Shown here: piece by piece, positions 35,372-43,872 of the stretch
How the letters are laid out: each line of letters opens with the position of its first letter
How positions within the stretch are numbered: position 1 is the stretch's first letter
Source of the DNA: a bacterium endosymbiont of Escarpia laminata
GTDB taxonomy: Bacteria > Pseudomonadota > Gammaproteobacteria > Chromatiales > Chromatiaceae
Direction: 5' to 3'
Length of the DNA: 64,000 bases
NCBI GenBank assembly: GCA_003660235.1
Contig: QGON01000055.1
Coordinates: 1 to 64,000 of the forward strand
Position numbers and translations under genes: made by a program
Notes under the pieces: generated by a model
The model's database searches: none
What the model was told of the DNA's origin: nothing
Seen by the model: only the letters and a program-made list of their open reading frames with translations

Positions 35372-36091
35372 TCAGAAGTGAAACCGGGCGCTCAAGATAT
35401 ATCGTTTATCGTTTGGCCCGTTCAGATCCTTGACCAGCGCCCCTTCAACCACCCAGCGTTTGTGGATCGACTGCAATCCAACTGTGGCTTGGTGCACCAT
35501 CTCTCTGCCCTGTTCCCAGCGCCCGCCCAGTTCCAGGTCGAGATCCCATTCACTACCGATGCCCCACTCCGCATGTTCAGCTGGGCTGAGACGATATTGC
35601 CAGGCGATATCGTAACGCGCCCGGTCGTTGGCATCACCCAGCCCTTCAATCCAGAGCGCATCCAGATCCCACTCATGGCGTTGACGATAGAAGGTTGCCA
35701 CCGCACCCAGCGACAGACTCCTATCCCGAGCACTATCGGTCGGCAGGACCACTCCACCCAGCAGACCAAGCCGGCTGGTACCCTGCATAGTGTCATCTTG
35801 CCAGACAATGTGCCGGTAGAGGAGACTCAGATCACCCAGACGGTCACCACCGCCGGAAGAGAGACGATAGGGCACGCCCAGAAACAGGGTCTGTTTTGCA
35901 CTGAACCCGTATGCCAGATTGCTGCTCAGACTGTTTACACCGGTATCACCATTGTGCTCATCCACAAAACGCACTACCGTACCGCCCGCCTCTATCGGCA
36001 GTGCGACAAATGAGCGAATGCCCATTGCGCTGGCATCGATGGTCAGAACAATCAACACCAGTCCCGTCACAAAGGTCTTATCAATGATCAT
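35372..36091 (-). CDS. Outer-membrane transporter-like (MetA-pathway phenol-degradation family) protein
   Basis: Protein of 239 residues with a signal peptide (about 1-23) and repeated beta-strands ending in F-x-F (SARFHF), so likely an outer-membrane barrel. The segments LPIEAGGTVVRFVDEHNGDT and GLLGGVVLPTDSARDRSLSL resemble the transporter family often found next to metal or aromatic uptake genes. The ATG overlaps the stop of the MerP-like gene by 4 nt. It is the last gene of a three-gene operon with MerT/MerP-like members. Confidence 0.7.
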   Translation of the reverse strand: MIIDKTFVTGLVLIVLTIDASAMGIRSFVALPIEAGGTVVRFVDEHNGDTGVNSLSSNLAYGFSAKQTLFLGVPYRLSSGGGDRLGDLSLLYRHIVWQDDTMQGTSRLGLLGGVVLPTDSARDRSLSLGAVATFYRQRHEWDLDALWIEGLGDANDRARYDIAWQYRLSPAEHAEWGIGSEWDLDLELGGRWEQGREMVHQATVGLQSIHKRWVVEGALVKDLNGPNDKRYILSARFHF

Positions 36092-36399
36092 TTTGCAGAC
36101 CCGTCTGGTTGAAAGATGACTTCCCCCGGGGTAAAACCGGCATCGACGATGGCCTTGCGGATCGCCTTAAGATCAGCCGATTTACCCTGCTTCATGACGA
36201 TGCGCGCCCGCTTGTTTTTCAGACTCACATCGGCGGACTCAACACCCTGGAGCTTATTCAGCTTCTTCTCTGTGCCATAGACACAGAACGGACAGGTCAT
36301 CCCCGTCACCTCGATCTCGACCACCTGCGGCGCACCGGCCCAACCCGGTGAAACAGTGAAAAGCAGCAGACTGATCAGCAGTGAAATAAAAGGCCTCAT
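36088..36399 (-). CDS. Periplasmic heavy-metal-associated (MerP-like) protein
   Basis: Protein of 103 residues: signal peptide (about 1-21) and one HMA domain with the metal site GMTCPFCVYGTEKKL (two Cys). HMA proteins of this kind pass Hg(II) or Cu(I) to a membrane transporter. An AGGAGGAAG site precedes the ATG. The genes either side encode a MerT-like membrane protein and an outer-membrane protein. Confidence 0.87.
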   Translation of the reverse strand: MRPFISLLISLLLFTVSPGWAGAPQVVEIEVTGMTCPFCVYGTEKKLNKLQGVESADVSLKNKRARIVMKQGKSADLKAIRKAIVDAGFTPGEVIFQPDGSAK

Positions 36400-36432
36400 G
36401 GGAGCTTCCTCCTGTTAAGTTGGAAAAAAGAC

Positions 36433-36834
36433 TCAAATATCGAACCAGATGCGCAGTGGCAGGGCGAGATAAGCGGCAATAAAACCGATGCCCCAGATAG
36501 TGACGGAAGACCAGTAGATACGCCGGTTCCAGATCTGGGTCTTATTGCAGAGTTCACCCAACTGAGGATCACTGGGACAACTGCGTCCGGAGCGATAAAG
36601 CAGCCACCCGGAGAGACCCAGCATGAGACCAGAGAGTGCAAACACCCATGCTTTGTGCTGGCTCAAGGTGATCAGAAAGGGAAGCGCACTGGTCAGTGCC
36701 GCGACTGTCGCCCCCAGTCCCAGGGTGACCAGGAAGATCGGCAGGGCGCAGCAGATCAGTGTACCGGTGGTAACAAACAGGGTCAGCCATGTGATGCCGC
36801 CATCTTTTGCTCTCGCATCTCGCCATTCCTGCAT
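36433..36834 (-). CDS. MerT-like membrane metal transporter
   Basis: Protein of ~133 residues with three to four helices. The first helix carries TLICCALPIFLVTLGLGATV, the vicinal Cys pair typical of MerT-type mercuric transporters, and a further Cys lies in RSGRSCPSD after helix three. ATG 36834 is chosen for its AGGAG ribosome binding site; the open frame upstream runs through the promoter and is not coding. It is transcribed from the MerR-type promoter at 36990-37020. Confidence 0.75.
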   Translation of the reverse strand: MQEWRDARAKDGGITWLTLFVTTGTLICCALPIFLVTLGLGATVAALTSALPFLITLSQHKAWVFALSGLMLGLSGWLLYRSGRSCPSDPQLGELCNKTQIWNRRIYWSSVTIWGIGFIAAYLALPLRIWFDI

Positions 36835-36989
36835 TTTTCCAGTCTCCTCTCGGGAAAATCCAATATGCCGCTCCAGCACGAGCTTGGCGCGATAGTCACT
36901 CTTCTCCGAATTGCCGTTTAGATAATAATTATGGCTGCATGAGCTGGCTATAAGTTCCGCCCACACGGAAAACTTCTTTCTGATTAAGT

Positions 36990-37020
36990 AGTCTACAGCC
37001 TGGAATTGACTCCAGGTCAA
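36990..37020 (-). promoter_or_regulatory. MerR-type promoter/operator for the MerT/MerP-like operon
   Basis: Minus-strand -35 TTGACC (37015-37020) and -10 TAGACT (36990-36995) are 19 nt apart. That is longer than the usual 17 nt and is the hallmark of MerR-activated promoters. The spacer holds the dyad cctgga/tccagg. No merR gene is adjacent. Confidence 0.8.
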
Positions 37021-37070
37021 GCCAAAATCATTTCCCACATCGCCACACTGGATATCAGTCTGCCAGCCAC

Positions 37071-37102
37071 TTGACCCCGTACTCTGGTACGGAGTTCATA
37101 CT
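37071..37102 (+). promoter_or_regulatory. mer-like MerR operator/promoter facing right
   Basis: -35 TTGACC (37071-37076), 19-nt spacer with the dyad CCGTAC-tctg-GTACGG (37077-37092), and -10 TCATAC (37096-37101). The dyad is the same CCGTAC...GTACGG as in classical mercury-resistance operators. It leads into a MerT-like gene start at 37142. Confidence 0.8.
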
Positions 37103-37141
37103 TCCTTCAGACATTGATGGATCGACATAGGAAAGCGCGTC

Positions 37142-37414
37142 ATGAATGAACACACCGTTTCAGAATATCGCTCGCTGCTCGCCGCCGCCGTTGCAGCAGT
37201 TGGCCTTTCCCTGGTATGCCTCCTGGATACTGAGGTAATCCGCAAAGGCGCGGCGCCCCACCGCGATTTAATACCCCGGTCGCATGCGGCGGGAGGGTCA
37301 TTGGAAAGGTCAATGAGCCACCCTTTGGCTGTTTACCGCTCTGTGCTTCTGATCTCAAACAACACTTCCGTAACCACTTTCCCCGGAACGTCCAGCTTCA
37401 ATCGAATGCGATAA
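37142..37414 (+). pseudogene. Truncated MerT-like reading frame
   Basis: ATG 37142 has an aggaaa ribosome binding site and encodes MNEHTVSEYRSLLAAAVAAV and GLSLVCL, which resembles the first helix of MerT. The MerT-like sequence then ends abruptly after about 28 codons. The rest of the open frame (to 37414) is unrelated and overlaps the neighbouring gene antisense. With the mer-type operator in front, this looks like the left end of a deleted mercury operon. Confidence 0.5.
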
Positions 37415-37797
37415 GACGCGTTTCCGTGTAACGCGAAGTAATTCCCGAAAGTCACTGCGTCGTTAACTTTCATACGTTCAAGAATCTTTGTGCTTCCACC
37501 CAAACCAAGCCTGGCTATGTTTGCTGTAATCTGGGCATTTGAGATGCGTACCCCGTTCTTGGCGTCGAAAAGAGCGACCACAAGATGGTACTGATTCCTC
37601 CCTTGTTGTGCACCACCATGCATCCTTGCTTCCTTTGACAAACCCCGGCCCTGTATCACTTCTGCTGGAATCACGCCGATATAGACATCCATACCACCAA
37701 CGGTTTTATGGGTATCAATATCAAACGCCAAAACTTCCCATGGCGTCATCAGAAGAACAATCAACATCAACAGACAGACACGAATTCCAGATAGCAT
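37333..37797 (-). CDS. Periplasmic protein of unknown function, predicted sigma-54 target
   Basis: Exported protein of ~154 residues. ATG 37797 gives MLSGIRVCLLMLIVLLMTPW as signal and has an AAGGA site nine bases upstream. The mature part reads MDVYIGVIPAEVIQG...MHGGAQQGRNQYHLVVALFDAK and is a beta-sandwich-like domain with a Gly-rich loop; similar proteins occur near metal genes, but I cannot name the family. It resembles in style the protein at 51962-52402 (HGG...HLV/HNLM pattern). A sigma-54-type promoter and upstream site lie 190-330 nt before it. Confidence 0.65.
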   Translation of the reverse strand: MLSGIRVCLLMLIVLLMTPWEVLAFDIDTHKTVGGMDVYIGVIPAEVIQGRGLSKEARMHGGAQQGRNQYHLVVALFDAKNGVRISNAQITANIARLGLGGSTKILERMKVNDAVTFGNYFALHGNASYRIRLKLDVPGKVVTEVLFEIRSTER

Positions 37798-37986
37798 GAT
37801 GTTCATTCCTTGCATCCTCTATATATTTATTTAACTTGCAACTCTTTCTGCTGGCATAACTCTCGGCCAGTCCCAGGAAGAAGCTAAGTCACTCGAGGCC
37901 CGGCAGCAGCTTGCGCAATGCCTCAAACATGGCGTACTCATATCCGAAACCTCTTGGCCCGTGTAATTCCACCTACTTTCTGAACC

Positions 37987-38001
37987 GCATCTTCTGTGCC
38001 A
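37987..38001 (-). promoter_or_regulatory. Predicted sigma-54 promoter
   Basis: Minus strand TGGCAC (37996-38001), five bases, ATGC (37987-37990): matches TGGCAC-N5-TTGC except the first base of the -12 box. It lies 86 nt from the upstream site at 38087-38125. Confidence 0.6.
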
Positions 38002-38086
38002 GAACAACATCGCGAGAAATGGCGCTGGAATATCAAAGGGTTACAGGCATGCACGACGTATGGTGGATCTCTAGTTCCGAATGGAT

Positions 38087-38125
38087 ATGTAACGGGTCAT
38101 TGAAAAACTCGACGTTTAGTTAAAG
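38087..38125 (-). promoter_or_regulatory. Predicted enhancer site of the ZraR-like regulator
   Basis: TAACG at 38090-38094 and CGTTTAGTTAAAG starting at 38113, offset 23 nt. The same spacing occurs at 41036-41074 and 43873-43907. Confidence 0.6.
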
Positions 38126-38200
38126 CGTCCAGAAAATTGACCTTTCCTCCGCCACGCACCGGTTGTGTCGTAACATCACGTTTGACCGGTTACCAGCGAA

Positions 38201-39766
38201 TCATTCATGCCCCAGGGGTTCCACAGCCCGCAGCCACAACTTTCGCCACCATCGCGTAACAACGTGGTTCCTATCCGTTTCGTGTCCACCCTTTTTGTAA
38301 AGCCAGTGCGCTGCGTCGCCCCGTTCAGCCTGTCGATCCATGGCCACCGAGCGGATCTGAACCTCGAAAACCGTCCCAATATCAGCAGCCACGCAAGTGT
38401 GTAGACTCCTGTAGCTATTTCCCTTCGGCTTGGCGATATAGTCCTTAAAACGGCTTACCTCTGGCTTGAAAGCCTGATGAATGATGCCAAGGGCGGCATA
38501 ACAGTCGGCTTCCGTAGGAACAATGATTCTGAAGGCAAACAGGTCATGGATTTCGTCCAGGTTCAACCCCTTGTCCTGCATTTTCGACCATACACCAGCG
38601 GTATGCTTAACCCGGTGCAGCACCTCAACATAGGGGATGCCCTTCGCTTCAAGCAGGCGGCACAAGTCATCACTGCGCTGCTCTGACCACTCCTGCCAGG
38701 ACGCTTTCAATTCAGAAATACGATCATCCAGGCTTCTGTACGTATCGGGTTCCATCAAATGCAGAGCCGCGTCCTCAAGCCGGGCCTTGATCTGGTGGAA
38801 ACCAAGACGGTTGGCCTCCAGCGCCTCCTGCCGCCATACACTACGGCCGAGCTGTATGGCCTGTGGATCATCGGGAGACGTCGTTTCCAGCTTTTCACAG
38901 ACTGCAAGAAGTTCGCAGTAAGCCGGAGAGTTGGTTTGATCGGATACGGTGTCGCCCGATCCAAGTGGTTGTTCCTGATCTGCCATGACGGGGCTATCCC
39001 CACACTTTGGCATCAGCGATCGGGCCTTTTGCTCCGCCTCGAAAAGATGGGTCATCGCACTTTGCACTTCCAGTACCATGTTGCCGAAACGCCAAGCCAA
39101 CCAGCGTATCTCCCAGGCGCCCCCGGTAAGCTCGATGGGCCTCCAATAGCCCATTTCCATCTTTTTCACGCCCTGCACCAAGCGGTTAACGGGTTTAGTC
39201 ACCTGAAAATAGATGGCTGCTGCGAGGAAGAGGAAGACCACGCCAACAGTGACCGTAAAATGAACGCCCCAGAGCAGCCAGTCACGACGTACCGCATTCC
39301 TGTACTTCTCACTGTCCTTCAACACCACTAGCGCGCCTTTCCCCCCATTGAGCAGCGGAGAGAAAATCGGAATTGTGGTCTGAAGATAGCCAACATTATT
39401 CGCACCATCTGCCGATACCCCGGTGGAGAACACCGATTCTTTAGCTGCATCGAGCAGGACGACCTCATGAACGGGATACCCTTTCTTCGAATAGGCCGTG
39501 TGGAACTCCTCCACCTCCCGCTCCATGGTTTCGAGGTTTATGGCCGCCTCCAAACGGACAGCCAGTGGCACCAGTGACATCTTCAACAACTCCTCGTGCA
39601 TTTGCCGTTCTTCCTTTAATTCAAGGAGCTGTTGACCGATTGAAATGCCACCCATTACGAGACTGATGATCAGCACTGTTGAGAGGGCCAGGCGCCAGCC
39701 GAGGGAAAGTCCGCGGTTGGGTGGCGAGAAGCGAGTCTGCTGGCCGGAGACAAAAGCTTTTTCCAT
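38201..39766 (-). CDS. Membrane HAMP-domain protein with C-terminal RelA/SpoT synthetase domain
   Basis: Protein of 521 residues with an unusual layout: TM1 (~25-45), a periplasmic sensor segment (~46-160), TM2 (~163-187), HAMP (~188-245), a variable linker, then a RelA/SpoT-type (p)ppGpp synthetase domain (~335-495). In the last part I see VLHRVKHTAGVWSKM, DLFAFRIIV (conserved Asp), FKDYIAKPKGNSYRSLHT and FEVQIRSVAMDRQAERGDAA followed by HWLYK, which are the conserved synthetase motifs. No HD hydrolase, TGS or ACT domain is present. It suggests a transmembrane receptor that makes (p)ppGpp or a related nucleotide directly. Catalysis is inferred from motifs. No operon partner is evident. Confidence 0.88.
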   Translation of the reverse strand: MEKAFVSGQQTRFSPPNRGLSLGWRLALSTVLIISLVMGGISIGQQLLELKEERQMHEELLKMSLVPLAVRLEAAINLETMEREVEEFHTAYSKKGYPVHEVVLLDAAKESVFSTGVSADGANNVGYLQTTIPIFSPLLNGGKGALVVLKDSEKYRNAVRRDWLLWGVHFTVTVGVVFLFLAAAIYFQVTKPVNRLVQGVKKMEMGYWRPIELTGGAWEIRWLAWRFGNMVLEVQSAMTHLFEAEQKARSLMPKCGDSPVMADQEQPLGSGDTVSDQTNSPAYCELLAVCEKLETTSPDDPQAIQLGRSVWRQEALEANRLGFHQIKARLEDAALHLMEPDTYRSLDDRISELKASWQEWSEQRSDDLCRLLEAKGIPYVEVLHRVKHTAGVWSKMQDKGLNLDEIHDLFAFRIIVPTEADCYAALGIIHQAFKPEVSRFKDYIAKPKGNSYRSLHTCVAADIGTVFEVQIRSVAMDRQAERGDAAHWLYKKGGHETDRNHVVTRWWRKLWLRAVEPLGHE

Positions 39767-39899
39767 TAAAGTTAATCCTGTAGGTTAGCGCTGCAACCAC
39801 TCATGATCATCGCGGCACTCATCGCTTGTTCCCGTTGGCTGTCTCAATGGCGTTTATTTATCTATCAACGACGCCATTTCTGTTGTCTGGACATGTGCC

Positions 39900-40402
39900 G
39901 TCATAGGGTGTTCAGGACAAGCTTTCGTTTATCGATTCACCACACCCATTTCATGCCTCTCACCCTGAATTGGGATCTCACCACGGATCGCCAGTGTCTG
40001 CTGATCGAGCACCCAGATCTTTGGGGACTTACGGCTGGAAACGTCTGCAAGATCGGGAGGTGGTGGACTCATATCGCCTGCTCCCAGGAACGGTTCCTTT
40101 CACGGTGCGCTATGACAAACAGAGCACATCTCTTCGAATGCTTTGCCACCTGCGGCCAAGCGTTCTTCACCCGAAAGCTTTGATACAACGATGTACTCAG
40201 CCCTGTACAAACAGAGTTCTTTCTGGTGTTTTCCAGTAACCACCGGACCACGCCTGACTCGCGTGTTATCGAATAACCCAGAATAGGTGAACGCAACTAC
40301 TCTCGTTGCGCCGAAAACCAGCATAAGTGCAATCCCTAATGTGGGGAAAGCGATTCGACTACCCGCTGGTGCCAAAACCCAACGGACAGCCGGAGCCAAC
40401 AC
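39900..40402 (-). pseudogene. Decayed monoheme cytochrome c
   Basis: Read on the minus strand the pieces fit a membrane-bound cytochrome c but lie in different frames. They are FTYSGLFDNTR, then GVVRWLLENTRKNSV in a second frame, then RAEYIVVSKLSGEERLAAGG and MCSVCHSAP in the first frame. An in-frame stop follows directly, then FLGAGDMSPPPPDLADVSSR and KSPKIWVLD. One CXXCH (CSVCH) remains. At least two frameshifts and one stop make it non-functional. 39767-39899 shows nothing else. Confidence 0.72.
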
Positions 40403-40403
40403 C

Positions 40404-40859
40404 TCAGCGCTGCATCAGGCGCTCAAGCATAACCTCGATCTTGGCCATTCGTGCGTCGATAAGATCCAGGCGATTCACCACCTGTTTGTGCTTACGCATC
40501 ATGCCGTGGCCCATCATCCCTTTGCCATGACCTCCCTTCATTCCCTGGGACATCATGCCTCCCTGGCCCATCATGCCGCTGCGGTTTCCCATCATTCCAG
40601 GTCCACCCTTCATCATGCCTGGGCGCCCCATCATCATGGTCCCGCTCTGAGACTCAGCACTCTGTCCCCCGGACATCATCCCAGGTTTCATCATGCCACT
40701 TGGCGCAACTACTGCATCTCCGGGTGCTTTTTCCATCGAAAGGGCGTCTTGCGTAACTTCTGCGGCCTTTTCTGGATGATGTTCGTCCACAGCCAGTACG
40801 AGCGGACAGGCCAACAGAAGGCCAGACAGTGCAACAAAAACAAATTTTTTCTTGAACAT
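40404..40859 (-). CDS. Met/Gly-rich periplasmic metal-binding protein (ZraP/CopK-like role)
   Basis: Exported protein of 151 residues: signal peptide (about 1-23), an acidic stretch, then many GMM units (GMMKPGMMSGG, GMMGNRSGMMGQGGMMSQGM) with His (HGKGMMGHGMMRKHK). A C-terminal helix (VNRLDLIDARMAKIEVMLER) probably oligomerises. Met/His-rich periplasmic proteins buffer copper, silver or zinc. It has its own sigma-54-type promoter and upstream site and is convergent in function with the adjacent two-component system. ATG 40859 gives the signal peptide. Confidence 0.75.
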   Translation of the reverse strand: MFKKKFVFVALSGLLLACPLVLAVDEHHPEKAAEVTQDALSMEKAPGDAVVAPSGMMKPGMMSGGQSAESQSGTMMMGRPGMMKGGPGMMGNRSGMMGQGGMMSQGMKGGHGKGMMGHGMMRKHKQVVNRLDLIDARMAKIEVMLERLMQR

Positions 40860-40933
40860 CGATTCTCTCCTCAGGGGTACATTGATTGATTCAAACGTTG
40901 TTGAACCTTTGGCGATAAACATGCCTGTTGATT

Positions 40934-40948
40934 GCAGGGCTCGTGCCA
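40934..40948 (-). promoter_or_regulatory. Predicted sigma-54 promoter of the Met/Gly-rich gene
   Basis: Minus strand TGGCAC (40943-40948), N5, CTGC (40934-40937) followed by A. The -24 box is perfect and the -12 box has one mismatch. The gene starts ~75 nt downstream. Confidence 0.72.
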
Positions 40949-41035
40949 ACACGAACCTCAAGGGATTTTCTTGTTTAATAACAGTGAGATAAGAAAGCAT
41001 TTTCCAGGCGATGCATGGCTATTCCCGTGCAAACT

Positions 41036-41074
41036 CTTTAACGAATCGAGGAAATTCTCAACGTTTCGTTAAAG
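41036..41074 (-). promoter_or_regulatory. Predicted enhancer site, long inverted repeat
   Basis: ctttaacgaa (41036-41045) and ttcgttaaag (41065-41074) are perfect 10-bp inverted arms. The site overlaps the 3' end of the kinase gene and lies 88 nt upstream of the sigma-54 promoter at 40934-40948. Confidence 0.65.
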
Positions 41075-42381
41075 CCGTCCGGAAAGGAAACGTCAATGTC
41101 AATCGGGTTCCAATCCCTACATTGCTGGCCAGCGTCACCCTACCACCGTGCTCCTCCACCACACGTTTGACCAGTCCCAGCCCCAGGCCCGTACCTTTTG
41201 GCTTGGTGGTAAAGAAAGGTTCAAAGGCCCTTCCCATAACCTCCTCACTCAGAGGTTCGCCGCCATTCGTTATTTCGAAAATCAGCTCATTCCCTTCGTG
41301 TCGTAATGAAGTACCCACCTCACCGCCTTGGGGGCTGGCTTCTATGGCGTTTTTGATCAGGTTCAGCAATACCTGATGGATCTGTGTCTCATCCACACGC
41401 ATCGCCGTGCATTCGCTACAACCTTCATGTTTCAGGAGGATACCCTTCTCACCTAGAAGCGGCTCCTGCTGCTTGAGCACTTTGCTCAGCAAACGATTCA
41501 TATCCACCGGCTTGGCGGACAGTCTGACCGGTCTCACATAGTCAAGGGTTTCAGACAGTAGACCATCCAGCCGATCCACCTCACCCAGCACCAAATCAAC
41601 ACGTCGGTGCTCCCGATCCTCAAGCGAGGCCGAACCCCGCAACCCTGACAGGGCAAGCTTGATGGATGCCAAAGGATTGCGCATCTCATGAGTCAACACC
41701 GAGGCCATCTGGCCAATGGTGGCAAGTCGCGTCTTGAGCAGCACCTCCTCGTGTGCCGCCTCCAGCGCCTGGGTTCGATCCCGAACCTGAGACTCCAGAC
41801 GCCGTTCGTAGGTCCTGCCGATACGGCGCATGGCGTAGTATCCCAATAGCGTGATCAAAACATAGGTCAGCAGCATGACAGCGAGCGGTTTCCTGCATCG
41901 TCATCTCCTGCTGCCAGATGAGCATCGGATGCTGTTCGTTGTCGACTGCGTGTAGGGCGCCGCTCTCTTGCGGCAGCAGCGTTTTTGAACCATCCAGGCG
42001 GGTGGCATGGGCCAACCAACTCTGTTCTATCGGCAGAGGGGAATCGAGAGACATCTCACTGTCCACGATGATCGTCTGATTGTTACGATCAAGCACATAG
42101 ATTCGAAAGCCGAAAGCTCTGTAGTCATCGATGGCATGGGACAAGATACTTTTGACGTCTTGCGAATCACTGAGAAAAAAAGATTCGAGCTTGGGAAGCA
42201 GGGCGGAAGCGATCTCCCGATTGTGTTCGATGCCATGTGCCGTTAACCGTTCCTGGAGATAGTTTACTACGTGGGCAGTTCCTGAAAGCCCGATTCCAGC
42301 CACGACCAATCCCATGATAAAGAAACTCAACCAGGATACTGTCGAGGACTTCCATGCCAGGTTTCTGAATAGAGGGATCAT
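41058..42381 (-). pseudogene. ZraS-like sensor histidine kinase, apparently frameshifted
   Basis: Two overlapping frames together make one normal kinase. The first (from ATG 42381) has TM1 (~18-36) and a periplasmic sensor domain, reading sensibly to WQQEMTMQETA. The second resumes in another frame at about 41879 with VMLLTYVLITLLGYYAMRRI (TM2), then coiled coil, HisKA (LTHEMRNPLASIK, phospho-His), and an ATPase domain (NLIKNAIEAS, PFFTTKPKGTGLGL). The distance between gaa and atg at the joint is 16 nt, so one base too many. Either the gene is inactive, the sequence has an error, or two polypeptides are made, since the second frame has its own ATG at 41876. It is divergent from the sigma-54 regulator. 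Confidence 0.7.
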
Positions 42382-42430
42382 CGCTCTGTTTCCATTAAGA
42401 AAATTGATTCAGGGAACGCCAATGTATTCT

Positions 42431-42454
42431 CATTGTCACTCCAGTGTGACAATG
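42431..42454. promoter_or_regulatory. Perfect 9-bp dyad between kinase and regulator genes
   Basis: CATTGTCAC (42431-42439) and GTGACAATG (42446-42454) with a 6-nt centre, placed midway between the divergent starts at 42381 and 42498. A probable operator, different in sequence from the enhancer sites of the regulator. Confidence 0.6.
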
Positions 42455-42497
42455 CATTAACATTAAGATTCATAAGATACTAATTGAGTGTGCGACT

Positions 42498-43853
42498 ATG
42501 GCTAAAATCCTCATCATAGAAGATGACGAAGTATTCAGTGAGCTACTAGTCATGCATATGGAGGACAGAAATCACGAGCCGCAAACTGCCCATACCCTGG
42601 AGCAAGCAAGAGAGCGACTGGCGGAGAGCATTCCTGACGCCATTCTTCTTGACCAGCAACTTCCCGACGGCTTCGGCATCGATATGCTGAAAGAGATTGT
42701 CGCACAGCCCCCATACCCGCCGGTCATCATGATCACCGGCGTCAGTGACAACAAACTGGTCATTCAGGCGATGGGGCTGGGCGCCCACGATTTCATCCGC
42801 AAACCGGTGGATGAGATTGAACTGGACACCACCCTGAGCAATGCATTGAAATCCCACCGCCTCTCCCGCCAAGTATCAGCAATAACCCACGCCGAAGATT
42901 ACCAGGTCGATATCGGCCAGATCATAGGCACAAGCCCGTCAATACTGGAGATCTGCAAGACCCTCGGCAGCGTCGCCTCGAGCAACGCACCGGTTCTGAT
43001 TACCGGCGAGAGTGGCACCGGCAAGGAGGTCGTGGCCCGGGCACTCCATCACCACTCCGGGCGCACGGGCCTGTTTCTGCCCATCAACTGCTCGGCCCTG
43101 GTAGAAAACCTGTTGGAGAGCGAGCTTTTCGGCCACGAAAAAGGCAGTTTCACCGGCGCGATAGCCCGTAAGGAAGGAAAATTCGAGCAGGCTGTCGATG
43201 GCACTCTGTTTCTCGACGAGTTGGGGGAGATGCCAGCCTCACTACAAGCAAAGCTGCTACGAGTACTACAGGAGGGCAGCTTCGAGCGGGTTGGCGGCAC
43301 TCAAACCCAGCATTCAAATGCGCGGATACTCGCCGCCACCAACCGGGATCTCAAAGCGATGATCGGTGCAGGCCTGTTCCGTGAAGATCTCTTCTACCGG
43401 CTGAATGTCGTCCACATTCATCTCCCCCCCTTGCGTGAACGCATGGGGGACATGCCGCTGCTCACCGAACATCTACTTGGTAAAATTAACAATAAACAAC
43501 ATACGGCAGTAAAACATCTGGCGGAAAATACCTGGCGCCGGATGAAGGTGTACTCGTGGCCGGGCAATATCCGCGAGCTAGAGAACATACTCACCCGCGC
43601 CGCAATTCTTGCACGCAGCGACACCATTACGGAAGATCTACTTGCCCTGCCAGAAGAACCCGGACATGAACATCCAGACAGTAAAGAAGAAGCCCTCCCC
43701 AGCCTACGGTTGATCTCCCTCGAAGTGATTGAGCAGGAACACATACGGGCAATCCTGGAGCATACCCGTTGGCACAAGGGCAAGACATGCGAAATATTGG
43801 GCATATCCAGACCGGCGTTAGACCGAAAAATCACGAAGTATGCGCTTGGTTAG
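42498..43853 (+). CDS. ZraR-like sigma-54-dependent response regulator
   Basis: Protein of 451 residues with three domains: receiver (~1-120, phosphorylated Asp in AILLDQQLPDG), AAA+ sigma-54 interaction domain (~140-370; Walker A GESGTGKE, sigma-54 loop GSFTGA, Walker B TLFLDELGE) and a Fis-type HTH (~410-451; KGKTCEILGISRPALDRKI). It activates sigma-54 RNA polymerase from distant sites. Adjacent genes and three matching promoter/site pairs make a metal-stress regulon of the ZraSR kind likely. Confidence 0.9.
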   Translation: MAKILIIEDDEVFSELLVMHMEDRNHEPQTAHTLEQARERLAESIPDAILLDQQLPDGFGIDMLKEIVAQPPYPPVIMITGVSDNKLVIQAMGLGAHDFIRKPVDEIELDTTLSNALKSHRLSRQVSAITHAEDYQVDIGQIIGTSPSILEICKTLGSVASSNAPVLITGESGTGKEVVARALHHHSGRTGLFLPINCSALVENLLESELFGHEKGSFTGAIARKEGKFEQAVDGTLFLDELGEMPASLQAKLLRVLQEGSFERVGGTQTQHSNARILAATNRDLKAMIGAGLFREDLFYRLNVVHIHLPPLRERMGDMPLLTEHLLGKINNKQHTAVKHLAENTWRRMKVYSWPGNIRELENILTRAAILARSDTITEDLLALPEEPGHEHPDSKEEALPSLRLISLEVIEQEHIRAILEHTRWHKGKTCEILGISRPALDRKITKYALG

Positions 43854-43872
43854 ACAAGCACCACAACACCGT

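Larger units (their letters stand above)
37798..38200 (-). other. Intergenic region with sigma-54 regulatory sites
   Basis: No certain gene in 403 nt. On the minus strand, after the promoter, a 36-codon frame from ATG ~37930 with an AGAGG site (MSTPCLRHCASCCRASSDLA ...) is Cys-rich but unsupported. An overlapping frame ends VELHGPRGFGYEYAMFEALR and KLLPGLE-stop without a start. The stretch 38101-38140 resembles the 3' end of the histidine kinase gene at 41058. Confidence 0.45.

Noticed and set aside
36835-37038. N-terminal extension of the MerT-like protein
   Set aside because: The extension would run through the MerR-type promoter and has no family similarity; the ATG at 36834 has a proper ribosome binding site.
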